Part shown: positions 8,358 through 16,457 of the stretch, piece after piece
Position numbering within the stretch: position 1 is the first letter of the stretch
How the letters are laid out: each line of letters starts with the position of its first letter
DNA from: Phascolarctobacterium_A sp034086985
Lineage (GTDB): Bacteria > Bacillota > Negativicutes > Acidaminococcales > Acidaminococcaceae
Assembly: GCA_034086985.1 (NCBI GenBank)
Contig: JAXDZG010000022.1
Location: 1 to 64,000, forward strand
Length of the DNA: 64,000 nt
Direction of reading: 5' to 3'
Position numbers and translations under genes: made by a program
Notes under the pieces: generated by a model
The model's input: only the letters and a program-made list of their open reading frames with translations
What the model was told of the DNA's origin: nothing
Databases searched by the model: none

Positions 8358-9508
8358 AGACAGCTTTCACCTCTATGCTTCTTCACTAGCAAAAGAAAGT
8401 CCACTAGAAAAAGAGCTCCCGCCGTTCCCAGCATATTGCCCACATTATGCATCAAAAGGCCAGAGCTTCCCATGAGGGATAAATCTCGTAGAGGAACTGC
8501 TAAATATGTAATCGGGAAGAAGATTTGGAGCAAGGATGGCAGCCTACCCATCCATTCATCAGGCCAGCTTAGGCCACTATAGAGAAGGCCGGGCATGATA
8601 AACAGCAACGTATTTTGAATGGCTAAAACTGCATTAAGAAAAGCCAATGCAAATAGCAGACTGACAAAAATAAAAAGAATAATAAAGCTTCCTCCCAAGA
8701 GCAGTAAATCGGCCCAAGATGCGCGCAAAGGCACTGCAAAAAGCTGGTGAGCTAGCAAAAGTGAGCCCACAAAGCCAAGCAAGGAATATATGCCCATGCC
8801 CAAGGCCTTGCCTAACAAGGCAGCGCTAGGACAGCGCCGCCACTGCCGTCCTTTGGCAAAGGCAGCGGCTCCGTAGAGATAAAGGGATATCTGGATACCG
8901 TTGCCGATAAGACCCAATAGCATAAAATTAGTATAGCTATTGGTAGGATTTTTCAAAATACGCACTCTTATAAGAGCTGGATACATTACATGCATGGCCT
9001 CATCAGCATAAAACCCCAAGCGCTCCACTATTTTTTGACCGCCACCAATGAGCAAATTAAGATTGATTTCCTTGGCTGCAATCATGGACGCGCTGCCGTA
9101 AACCACATTAGTACTGTCAATAAGCAGGCCCACCTCTGTAGGTATGCCACGTTTGATTTTGCTATCCAAATCAGGGGGAATGTAAAGGCCCACCTTAGCT
9201 CTGCCCTCGGCCAAAACATCCTCCAATTGCTCCATGGAGGCTACCTGCTCCACCATGATAAATCTGTCGGAGGTATCGTAGTATTTCACTACCATACGGG
9301 AGATTTTGCTCTGCTGCATATCACACACGGCCAAAGGGATATTATTTAAAACATTAGCGCTATAGGTTGCTCCAAAAAGCAGCGTATAACAAAGCGGCAT
9401 CAGCACCAATAATACTACCGCTGTTTTATTGAGCTTACCTGTTCCTTGCAGCTCCTGCTGTAGTGCTCGCTCAAATTCTTGCCAAAACACATTGAGCATA
9501 ACCTTCAC
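8354..9508 (-). CDS. ABC-2 type transporter permease (first of pair)
   Basis: A 384-residue paralogue of the next gene with the same plan: one helix at about 33-50, a periplasmic domain with GRAKVGLYIPPDLDSKIKRG, then a C-terminal block of five helices containing PGLLYSGLSWP and FFPITYLAVPLRDLS. It overlaps the HlyD gene and the second permease by 4 bp on each side. It is a likely inner-membrane half of a tripartite efflux system of the YbhG/S/R or YhiI/YhhJ kind. Confidence 0.87.
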   Translation of the reverse strand: MKVMLNVFWQEFERALQQELQGTGKLNKTAVVLLVLMPLCYTLLFGATYSANVLNNIPLAVCDMQQSKISRMVVKYYDTSDRFIMVEQVASMEQLEDVLAEGRAKVGLYIPPDLDSKIKRGIPTEVGLLIDSTNVVYGSASMIAAKEINLNLLIGGGQKIVERLGFYADEAMHVMYPALIRVRILKNPTNSYTNFMLLGLIGNGIQISLYLYGAAAFAKGRQWRRCPSAALLGKALGMGIYSLLGFVGSLLLAHQLFAVPLRASWADLLLLGGSFIILFIFVSLLFALAFLNAVLAIQNTLLFIMPGLLYSGLSWPDEWMGRLPSLLQIFFPITYLAVPLRDLSLMGSSGLLMHNVGNMLGTAGALFLVDFLLLVKKHRGESCL

Positions 9509-10359
9509 TCCTGTAGCTTAAAGCGCATGCCAGGACGCACCCGCTCGTCATTAACCTGTACCTTCACATTAAAGGTAATAATATCTTCCGCATCCTTTCT
9601 TTCGCTGGTAGCACGGTAGGTAGCAAAATTAGGCTTTTTAGATATATCCACAATGGTTCCTTCAAGCCGCAGCTCTTGATTGCGTCCCACCATTTTTACC
9701 CTTTGGTTAATTTTGTACTTACCAAGCTCAGTCTCCTTGACCTTGAAATCAACCCAATTATCGAGGGGATCCTGTACAGCTAAAACGGGCATACCAGTGG
9801 AAATCATGGCTCCCGGGTCATAGTATTTGGTGGTCACAATACCATTGAAGGGTGCATAAAGCATGGTCTCACCTAAGTTAATGCCCGATTGCTTCATAGC
9901 TTCCTCGTTAGCCATTAGAGTCGCTTCACTTTGCTCATAAACAGCAGCCAAAACGTCACGCCTACTGCGATAGCTTTCATAGGTTGCTTGGGAAACGGCA
10001 CCACGCTGATAGAGCTCTTCATAACGATTAATATCCCGTTGAGCCTGCTCCAAATTAGCCAGAGCCTGTACCCGAGCCGCCTTAGCAGCCTCTACCTTAG
10101 CCTTGGCCCCAGCAAAAAGCGTATTTTGCTCCCGTGCATCAATTTGAGCCAATCTATCACCTTTACGCACAAGGCTGCCCTCCTTCACATACAACTCCAC
10201 TAAGCGACCCGGCACCTTAGTATTCACATCCACCTCGGTAGCATCGGCCTGTCCCCACAGTACAGCCTGCTCCCGTGGCGGTGCCGTAAGGCTGCAACCA
10301 CTATTCAAGATAGCTGACGCAAGCAATAAGGCTGTTAATATTTTACTCTTCTTGGGCAT
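9505..10359 (-). CDS. HlyD/MFP-family efflux adaptor lipoprotein
   Basis: A periplasmic membrane fusion protein of 284 residues. The N-terminus is a lipoprotein signal with the lipobox NSGC (Cys about residue 22). The mature part has a biotinyl-lipoyl-like half (GRLVELYVKEGSLVRKGDRL), a coiled-coil hairpin (about 80-150, rich in Ala/Glu/Gln), the second lipoyl half (MLYAPFNGIVT) and a beta-barrel. Such adaptors bridge inner-membrane pumps to a TolC-like outer-membrane channel, which fits a diderm Negativicute. It is first in the operon with the two permeases. Confidence 0.9.
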   Translation of the reverse strand: MPKKSKILTALLLASAILNSGCSLTAPPREQAVLWGQADATEVDVNTKVPGRLVELYVKEGSLVRKGDRLAQIDAREQNTLFAGAKAKVEAAKAARVQALANLEQAQRDINRYEELYQRGAVSQATYESYRSRRDVLAAVYEQSEATLMANEEAMKQSGINLGETMLYAPFNGIVTTKYYDPGAMISTGMPVLAVQDPLDNWVDFKVKETELGKYKINQRVKMVGRNQELRLEGTIVDISKKPNFATYRATSERKDAEDIITFNVKVQVNDERVRPGMRFKLQE

Positions 10360-10401
10360 AAATATTCCTCCTTGAAACTATTGGTACTATTATATTTTTT
10401 A

Positions 10402-10417
10402 TGGTACCAGAATGGTA
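10402..10417 (-). promoter_or_regulatory. Candidate TetR operator in front of the efflux operon
   Basis: The 13-bp palindrome TACCA-GAA-TGGTA (10405-10417) overlaps the 8-bp palindrome TGGTACCA (10402-10409), and a further TTGGTACT lies at 10381-10388. A minus-strand TATAAT (10389-10394) lies between these sites. The position, between the tetR terminator and the adaptor gene, suits repressor binding. No experimental operator is known to me for this protein. Confidence 0.45.
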
Positions 10418-10453
10418 AAATAAAAATGCAAGCAGCACCTGCATTTTTATTTT
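10417..10453 (-). terminator. Intrinsic terminator after the TetR gene
   Basis: A 14-bp AT-rich stem (arms 10417-10430 and 10440-10453) with a TGCA base and T-rich flank lies directly after the regulator's stop codon. It is symmetrical and could work in both directions. Confidence 0.6.
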
Positions 10454-10457
10454 ATAT

Positions 10458-11018
10458 TTACTTTTTAATCAGTATACCATGATAGAGAATTTTGAGCAAG
10501 TCACGCATAGCTCCTTTATAGGTTAGCCCATTACTATCCAAAAAGCTATAGGATGTGAAGCTATTAAAGGCGTCCTTTATAAGCTCACCCACCAAGCCAA
10601 CATTCACTGTACGCAGCTCACCCCGGGCAATGCCCTCCTGCAAAAGCCGCTCAATGCGCTGCTGACGCTCTAGTCTAGATGCTTCTACCTTTTGCCACTG
10701 GTTAGGGAACATGCGCCGCAAGTCCTCGTAGATATTTTTGTTGAACATCTCGGCCTCGTACGGATGCACCGTCAAAAGCTGCTGCAGCTTCTCTCTGGGA
10801 GAATAAGCACTCTCGCAAATAGCTTGCTCCTGCCTCGCCATCTCCGCCAAAATATCATCCAGCAGGGAACCAACGAGCTCCTCCTTCGAGGCAAAATTCT
10901 CATACAGAGAACGCTTGCTGACCTTCATGCGAGTAGCCAAATCCTGCATAGTAAAGCGAAGTCCACGTATATTAATTTCCTCTAAGGCTGCGGCCAAAAT
11001 CATTTGCCTCATAGCCAA
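10458..11018 (-). CDS. TetR/AcrR-family transcriptional regulator
   Basis: A 186-residue regulator with the N-terminal TetR helix-turn-helix (residues about 6-50: ILAAALEEINIRG, FTMQDLATRMKVSKRSLYENFASKEEL). The C-terminal ligand domain is divergent. It is transcribed in the same direction as the adaptor and permease genes and lies just upstream of them, separated by a terminator and a palindromic site. It probably represses the efflux operon in the absence of a ligand; the ligand cannot be read from the sequence. Confidence 0.88.
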   Translation of the reverse strand: MAMRQMILAAALEEINIRGLRFTMQDLATRMKVSKRSLYENFASKEELVGSLLDDILAEMARQEQAICESAYSPREKLQQLLTVHPYEAEMFNKNIYEDLRRMFPNQWQKVEASRLERQQRIERLLQEGIARGELRTVNVGLVGELIKDAFNSFTSYSFLDSNGLTYKGAMRDLLKILYHGILIKK

Positions 11019-11093
11019 ATTCCCTCCAACCTCGCTCTATCACCTTTATACAACTTTTCAATGAAGCTGTCAATCATTTCACAAATATCTCAC

Positions 11094-12092
11094 TTAAGCA
11101 TAAGCGCCATTCTTGGCAGCTGCCGGACGAATAGAAACATCACCGGCTACAACCTTTTCTAAGGTACCATTTTCCTTGCGCACAATCAAAAGGCCCTCCT
11201 CGTCAATGTCCACGGCCTTGCCAAAATAGGTCATATCGGGAGCAATAACCTTGACCTCCTGCCCCAGGGTGCAGGAATACTTGCGCCATTCGTCCAAAAC
11301 CGGACCAAAGCCTTCACTAAGAGCAGTTTCGTACAAATCCTCCATGTTCTTGAGAATATCGCATAGCAGCTGTACTCTGGTAAAGGGCTCCGTCGCTGCA
11401 TCGCACACAGAAACAGCCAAATGCTTAACCTCCTCAGGATAATCATCTGGGGTAGCGTTGGTATTGATGCCAGTGCCGATAACCACATAATTGATATGGC
11501 CAAATTCCGCATTCATCTCAGTAAGAATGCCCACCAGCTTGCGCCCTAAGAGCAAAATATCGTTGGGCCACTTAATAGCAGCCTTAACTCCGGCAATTTT
11601 GTTGATCGCCTTCACCACAGCCACTGCTGCTAAAAGAGTACATTTGGAAGCCTCTTGGGGCAAAAAGGGCGGCTTCAAAACAACGCTGAACCAAATGCCC
11701 TTAGCATAAGGAGAAATCCAGCCTCTGGACAGACGCCCCTTGCCAGCACCCTGTTCCTCTGCCACGACCAAAAGTCCATTTTCACAGCCCTCGTTGGCCA
11801 GAAGCTTCGCCAGATTATTGCTGGAGTCCACGCTATCACGATAGCAAATGTTGCGTCCCAGCCATTTAGTTTGCAGGCGGGATAAAATCTCCTGAGGGAA
11901 GAGGCGATTAGGTGCTTCCTTCAAAATATAACCCTTTTTAGGCACGGACTCTATAGCATAACCCTCGTTCTTCAAGGTTTGGATATGCTTCCAAATAGCA
12001 GTGCGGGAAACCTCCAGCTGGCGGGAAATTTCCTCGCCGCTTACTGGCTCGCCACCACTGTTACGCAACAATTCTAAGATACGCTTACGCAT
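11094..12092 (-). CDS. birA: Bifunctional biotin-protein ligase / biotin operon repressor
   Basis: Attaches biotin to acceptor proteins via biotinyl-AMP and represses transcription. It has an N-terminal winged helix (about 1-60: GGEPVSGEEISRQLEVSRTAIWKHIQTLK), the ligase domain with the biotinyl-AMP loop GAGKGRLSRGW (about 116-126 from the chosen start) and KWPNDILL, and a small SH3-like C-terminal domain. The ATG at 12092 is chosen because GGAGG lies 8 nt upstream; the ATG at 12107 overlaps that Shine-Dalgarno sequence. Possible self-control is discussed under the inverted repeat at 12138-12190. Confidence 0.93.
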   Translation of the reverse strand: MRKRILELLRNSGGEPVSGEEISRQLEVSRTAIWKHIQTLKNEGYAIESVPKKGYILKEAPNRLFPQEILSRLQTKWLGRNICYRDSVDSSNNLAKLLANEGCENGLLVVAEEQGAGKGRLSRGWISPYAKGIWFSVVLKPPFLPQEASKCTLLAAVAVVKAINKIAGVKAAIKWPNDILLLGRKLVGILTEMNAEFGHINYVVIGTGINTNATPDDYPEEVKHLAVSVCDAATEPFTRVQLLCDILKNMEDLYETALSEGFGPVLDEWRKYSCTLGQEVKVIAPDMTYFGKAVDIDEEGLLIVRKENGTLEKVVAGDVSIRPAAAKNGAYA

Positions 12093-12137
12093 GCTCATTG
12101 CCTCCATTTATCTACAAGTTTATTCATTAGCTACAGC

Positions 12138-12190
12138 TTGGTTAACCTTTATCTATATGAAAGGGTATCACTAGGTTAACCAAAAGTCAA
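12138..12190 (-). promoter_or_regulatory. birA promoter with GGTTAACC inverted repeat (candidate BirA operator)
   Basis: A perfect 11-bp inverted repeat, TTGGTTAACCT (12138-12148) and AGGTTAACCAA (12173-12183), brackets a promoter with TTGACT at 12185-12190 and TACCCT at 12162-12167, 17 nt apart. Known BirA operators contain TTGTAAACC / GGTTTACAA-type half-sites; the half-sites here are similar, but the gap (24 nt) is longer than the usual 14-16. Confidence 0.5.
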
Positions 12191-12207
12191 GCACTTATTA
12201 ACACACG

Positions 12208-12251
12208 AAAAAACTCTCCCTGCCTCCATGGGACTGTGGAAGCAGGGAGAG
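12208..12251 (-). terminator. Intrinsic terminator of the DASS transporter gene
   Basis: A 10-bp perfect core stem (CTCTCCCTGC at 12214-12223, GCAGGGAGAG at 12242-12251), extended by further pairs, is followed on the minus strand by a T-run (12208-12213). Confidence 0.9.
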
Positions 12252-12270
12252 AAAGGAGAAATGAAAGTTT

Positions 12271-13683
12271 TTAAATATGATTGAATAGAGGCCAGAACTG
12301 CATGCACACATAGCCTAAAGCGCTCACCAAAAGCATGCACATAATGGATAGACGCACGCCATGCTTCATCAAATCGTCAGGTCCTAATCCATAGGTTACA
12401 CCCACAGCACGGGTGCTCACCGGCAAAATAAAGGCACAGTTCACAGCTACGATAGTAGTCAAAATATAGGGCACAGGGTTGACACCTAACTCCTGAGTGA
12501 TGCTCTGCACCACAGGAATAGCGATGGAGGCGGCTGCTGTATTACTGCTGATTTCCGTAAGGAACGTAGCAAACAGAGTCAGACTGAACATGGTTTCCAC
12601 ACCACCACTCAAGGGTAACAGGGTAATAACCTTAGCAATTTCCGTAGCCGCACCAGTATCTGTAATCAGCTTACCTAGGGCTAAGCCACCGGAAAAGAGG
12701 AAAATCATACCCCACATAATGCCCTTTTCCGCCTCATTCCAGGTAAGCAGAAGCTGTCCTGTTTCATTGCGCAGCACAAAGGTCAGCATGCCAAAGAAGA
12801 AGAAAACATAAGCTGGCTTCATCAAGGGCAGATATTCCACATACAAGGGACGAATAAAAGCCAAAATTGTGGCTAGAGCAAAAAGCCACAAGCCCAGCTT
12901 TTCACCCTTCTTCATAGGGCCCAGCTGTGCATAAACAGAGCGGAAGTATTCCTTACCACCCTCCAAATGCTCCACTGGCATGGGTAAATGCAGCAAGAAA
13001 GCGAGAATGAAAAGTAAAATAATGAAAAGCAGGGGCAAAAAGCGGATAATCCAATCCACATACATGAATTCCTGCCCTGTAAGCTTTTCTAAATAGCTAA
13101 TAGCGACCAAATTAGAAGCACCGCCCAAGGGAGAGCCAAAGCCGCCAAAGCCAGCGCCCCACACTAGAGCTAGCAAAATCGGGGTAGCGATAGGGTTATT
13201 GGTAATATTCTCTTGACCCAAAAACTTCAGCATACTCACAGCCACGGGCACCAATATCATAACCACCACTACGTTGGGTAAGAAAATGGAGAGCACTGTG
13301 GCGGCCACCAGCCATACTGTAATCTGCTGACGCATGGAGGTACCGATACCACAAAGGCTCTTGATAGCCAAGCGTTTATCAAGGTGGGTCTTTTCCCACA
13401 CAAGGCTAATCAAATCGCTGCCCACCAGAAGCACGACAATTTCCGAAAAATATTTACTAATGATGCCATCCATAGGCACCATACCAAAAAACGCATTAAT
13501 AGGAATGGGCAAAAGAGCTGTGACCGCTATATTCACAGGACGCAGCACCCACCACAACCCCATCCAGCAAATGGTTGCGATAGCCGCAGCTTGCTTAAAG
13601 CTAATGAGCTGTGACAAAATGCCTAAAACAACAAAAAACAAAATAGGTCCCGATAAGGTATTCAATGAACGATATTTTTTCAT
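12271..13683 (-). CDS. DASS-family (SLC13) anion:sodium symporter
   Basis: A 470-residue inner-membrane carrier of the CitT/NadC/YflS group, which take up di- or tricarboxylates or sulfate with sodium. Eleven or so hydrophobic segments are visible. The two family hairpin motifs are seen as SPLGGASNLVAISYL (about 178-192) and TEISSNTAAASIAIPV (about 387-402), where the SN(A/T) elements help bind sodium and substrate. The ATG at 13683 has GGGGG 8 nt upstream; a GTG 6 nt earlier is too close to it. The gene stands alone between its own promoter and terminator. The substrate cannot be told; succinate would suit this family of organisms. Confidence 0.88.
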   Translation of the reverse strand: MKKYRSLNTLSGPILFFVVLGILSQLISFKQAAAIATICWMGLWWVLRPVNIAVTALLPIPINAFFGMVPMDGIISKYFSEIVVLLVGSDLISLVWEKTHLDKRLAIKSLCGIGTSMRQQITVWLVAATVLSIFLPNVVVVMILVPVAVSMLKFLGQENITNNPIATPILLALVWGAGFGGFGSPLGGASNLVAISYLEKLTGQEFMYVDWIIRFLPLLFIILLFILAFLLHLPMPVEHLEGGKEYFRSVYAQLGPMKKGEKLGLWLFALATILAFIRPLYVEYLPLMKPAYVFFFFGMLTFVLRNETGQLLLTWNEAEKGIMWGMIFLFSGGLALGKLITDTGAATEIAKVITLLPLSGGVETMFSLTLFATFLTEISSNTAAASIAIPVVQSITQELGVNPVPYILTTIVAVNCAFILPVSTRAVGVTYGLGPDDLMKHGVRLSIMCMLLVSALGYVCMQFWPLFNHI

Positions 13684-13713
13684 TTTCACATCCCCCTAAT
13701 ATCCACCTATTTT

Positions 13714-13742
13714 ATTATACCCTTGGACTAAAAATAAGTAAA
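13714..13742 (-). promoter_or_regulatory. Promoter of the DASS transporter gene
   Basis: Minus-strand TTTACT (13737-13742) and TATAAT (13714-13719), 17 nt apart, about 30 nt before the start codon. Confidence 0.65.
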
Positions 13743-13805
13743 ACGACTTAAATTGCTTTTAATTAGCATTTTTCTTGCTATTTCAAAAAGAATTCCCAAA
13801 TACTC

Positions 13806-13834
13806 TTCCTACCGCGAAACGCGGTAGGAAACAT
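13806..13834. repeat. REP-like palindrome, copy 1
   Basis: The 25-bp near-perfect palindrome TTCCTACCGCG-AAA-CGCGGTAGGAA plus ACAT occurs here and again, identically, at 60367-60395. There is no T-run on either side, so it does not look like a terminator. It lies in the gap between ftsH and the DASS gene. Confidence 0.8.
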
Positions 13835-13850
13835 CTGTTCATATTGGATT

Positions 13851-13885
13851 TTAAAATAAACGCCCGTAGCACATACTACGGGCGT
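13851..13885 (-). terminator. Intrinsic terminator of ftsH
   Basis: A perfect 10-bp stem (ACGCCCGTAG at 13860-13869, CTACGGGCGT at 13876-13885) is followed on the minus strand by TTATTTTAA. It lies 30 nt after the ftsH stop codon. Confidence 0.9.
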
Positions 13886-13914
13886 AAGATTTTCACTTGA
13901 GCTTAATAGTACGA

Positions 13915-15819
13915 TTAAGCTTGAGTATTATCCTCAGTAGGAGCGCTGATGGTATCAGCAGTTGCATTGGCAGCCTCTTCCTCAGCCACGGACTGCTGCA
14001 CCAGATACAGCTTTTCTTCCGCACTCAGGATATGACCATATTTTACCAGCTGATTGATTTCTTCCTCTTCCAAGGTTTCTCTTTCAATCAAAGCCTTAGC
14101 AATTACATGGAGCTTATCCAAATTCTCGCTAAGCAGCTTTTCGGTAGCAGCATAAGCGTCCTCCATGAAGGCACGCACTTCCTTATCGATTTCCGCAGCT
14201 ACTTCTTCGCTGTAGTCCTTATCACGGGCAATATCGCGGCCCAGGAATACCTGGTCCTGACGATGGCCAAAGGTTACAGGGCCAATGTTCTCGCTCATGC
14301 CATATTCGCAAATCATCTGGCGTGCCAATTGGGTTGCACGCTGCAAATCATTGCTGGCACCGCTGGAAATCTCCTTCAGCACCAAGGCCTCAGCCACACG
14401 ACCACCCAAGAGCACCTTCAGCTCATCCAGCATCTCGCTGCGAGTTGCATAATACTTATCCTCTTTAGGCAGGCTCAGGGTATAACCACCGGCACGGCCG
14501 CGAGGAATAATGGTAACCTTGTGCACAGGATCGGTATGCTCTAGGAGCATGCCCACGATGGTATGACCACCCTCATGATAAGCAGTGAGGCGTTTTTCCT
14601 TGTCGCTGATGACGCGACTTCTGCGTTCAGGTCCCATAATAACACGCTCAGCTGCCTCTTCCATCTCCGGCATATTGATAACCTTTTTATCACGGCGAGC
14701 AGTAAGTAATGCTGCTTCATTGACCAGATTGGACAAATCCGCACCGGTAAAGCCGGGAGTGCGTTGAGCAATAACATCTAAAGAAACATCTTGACCAACA
14801 GGCTTACCCTTGCAGTGTACCTTCAAAATCTCGGTACGACCCTTGATATCGGGGCGGTCCACCACGATTTGGCGGTCAAAGCGACCGGGACGCAGCAGCG
14901 CCGGATCCAGAATATCGGGACGGTTGGTAGCGGCGATCATAATGATGCCCTCGTTGGCACTAAAGCCATCCATTTCTACCAGCAATTGGTTCAAGGTTTG
15001 CTCGCGCTCGTCATGGCCACCGCCAAGACCGGCGCCACGCTGACGGCCCACAGCATCGATTTCATCGATGAAAACAATGCAGGGTGCGCTCTTTTTAGCT
15101 TGGTCAAACAAGTCGCGCACGCGGGAAGCACCCACGCCTACAAACATTTCCACAAAGTCAGAGCCAGAAATGCTAAAGAAGGGCACGCCTGCTTCACCGG
15201 CCACAGCCTTAGCCAGCAGGGTTTTGCCGGTGCCCGGAGGGCCATACAGCAAAACGCCCTTGGGAATTTTGGCTCCCAGCTCGTTATACTTTTGAGGACT
15301 CTTTAAGAATTCTACTACCTCCTCCAGCTCCTGCTTAGCCTCTTCGGCACCGGCAACATCCTTGAAGGTAATCTTCATCTTGTCCTCATCATAGCGACGA
15401 GCACGGCTCTTGCCAAAATTCATCACCTTGCCGCCACCTGCTCCGCCCTGGTTCATCAGCATGAACCACAGGCCTACGATAATCAGCATGGGCAGCAAGC
15501 TGCTCAGAATGCTCATCCACCAGGGCGGCTGCGGCGGCAGCTCAGCCTTGATATCCACATTCTTTTGCTCTAGTTTTTCCACCAGCTTGCTATCATTAGG
15601 AGCAACGGTGGAGAATTCTTTGCCATCCTTTAATTTACCGCTGATAACATTATCAACAATCTTCACTTGCTTGATTTCATCGGCCTGCACATGCTGCATA
15701 AAGCTGGTATAGCTTATTTCAGTAGGCTTAGTACCCTTTTCATTATAGAAATCAAACATCCAGATAATTACCATGATTATCAGCAGATAAAAAAGTACGT
15801 TCTTAAAAAATTTATTCAA
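13915..15819 (-). CDS. ftsH: ATP-dependent zinc metalloprotease FtsH
   Basis: Membrane-anchored AAA+ protease that degrades membrane and regulatory proteins. The 634 residues have an N-terminal helix (about 7-24), a periplasmic domain, a second helix (about 104-124), the AAA domain with Walker A GPPGTGKT (about 194-201), Walker B IVFIDEIDAVG, the SRH region, and the peptidase zinc site HEGGH (about 415-419; most homologues have HEAGH). It starts at TTG: GGAGG lies 8 nt upstream and no ATG fits. It is the last gene of the cell-division/translation block that starts at mfd. Confidence 0.97.
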   Translation of the reverse strand: MNKFFKNVLFYLLIIMVIIWMFDFYNEKGTKPTEISYTSFMQHVQADEIKQVKIVDNVISGKLKDGKEFSTVAPNDSKLVEKLEQKNVDIKAELPPQPPWWMSILSSLLPMLIIVGLWFMLMNQGGAGGGKVMNFGKSRARRYDEDKMKITFKDVAGAEEAKQELEEVVEFLKSPQKYNELGAKIPKGVLLYGPPGTGKTLLAKAVAGEAGVPFFSISGSDFVEMFVGVGASRVRDLFDQAKKSAPCIVFIDEIDAVGRQRGAGLGGGHDEREQTLNQLLVEMDGFSANEGIIMIAATNRPDILDPALLRPGRFDRQIVVDRPDIKGRTEILKVHCKGKPVGQDVSLDVIAQRTPGFTGADLSNLVNEAALLTARRDKKVINMPEMEEAAERVIMGPERRSRVISDKEKRLTAYHEGGHTIVGMLLEHTDPVHKVTIIPRGRAGGYTLSLPKEDKYYATRSEMLDELKVLLGGRVAEALVLKEISSGASNDLQRATQLARQMICEYGMSENIGPVTFGHRQDQVFLGRDIARDKDYSEEVAAEIDKEVRAFMEDAYAATEKLLSENLDKLHVIAKALIERETLEEEEINQLVKYGHILSAEEKLYLVQQSVAEEEAANATADTISAPTEDNTQA

Positions 15820-15901
15820 GCACGTATCCTCCTTCCACTTTACCGATAATATTTTATTATATTATAGGAAGTGATATCTAGCAACCATTTTCACAAACTT
15901 T

Positions 15902-16444
15902 TTATTTTCTTGCGTAAACAGAGGGCTTTAATACGCCAATATAAGGCAGATTGCGGTAATCCCCAGCATAATCAAGGCCAAAGCCAACAACAAATTCATC
16001 AGGAATCTTGAAGCCCACATAATCAGCCTCCAAACCATTGATGCGACGCTCTGCCTTATCGCACAAAGCCACAGTCTTTAGGGATGCAGGCTTATTCAGG
16101 CGCAGCATATCGCTAATAGCAGCAAAGGTTACGCCGCTGTCGATAATATCATCGATTAAGAGCACATGCTTGCCGGCGATGTTCTCGCCCAAGTCCAGCT
16201 TTACCTTTACATTGCCGGTGGTGCTGGTGCCATTGCCGTAGGAAGAAGCAACCATAAAATCCACACGCAGGGGCAGGTCAATTGCGCGAGTCAAATCGGT
16301 AGCAAACCACGCAGCACCCTTCAAGAGTACTACTACTACCAAATCCTTGCCCTTATAATCAGCAGTGATTTGCTTGCCCATTTCTGCTACGCGAGCAGCG
16401 ATTTCCTCTTTGGTCAATAATACTTGTTTGATATCCTCATGCAT
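15902..16444 (-). CDS. hpt: Hypoxanthine phosphoribosyltransferase
   Basis: Salvages hypoxanthine and guanine to IMP and GMP using PRPP. The 180 residues match the family. The PRPP-binding motif VLLIDDIIDSGVT (about 94-106) and the catalytic loop region SSYGNGTSTTGNVK are intact. An AAAGGAG lies 9 nt before the ATG. It follows tilS by 13 bp, the same order (tilS-hpt-ftsH) as in B. subtilis. Confidence 0.96.
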   Translation of the reverse strand: MHEDIKQVLLTKEEIAARVAEMGKQITADYKGKDLVVVVLLKGAAWFATDLTRAIDLPLRVDFMVASSYGNGTSTTGNVKVKLDLGENIAGKHVLLIDDIIDSGVTFAAISDMLRLNKPASLKTVALCDKAERRINGLEADYVGFKIPDEFVVGFGLDYAGDYRNLPYIGVLKPSVYARK

Positions 16445-16457
16445 GATAAAGTCTCCT

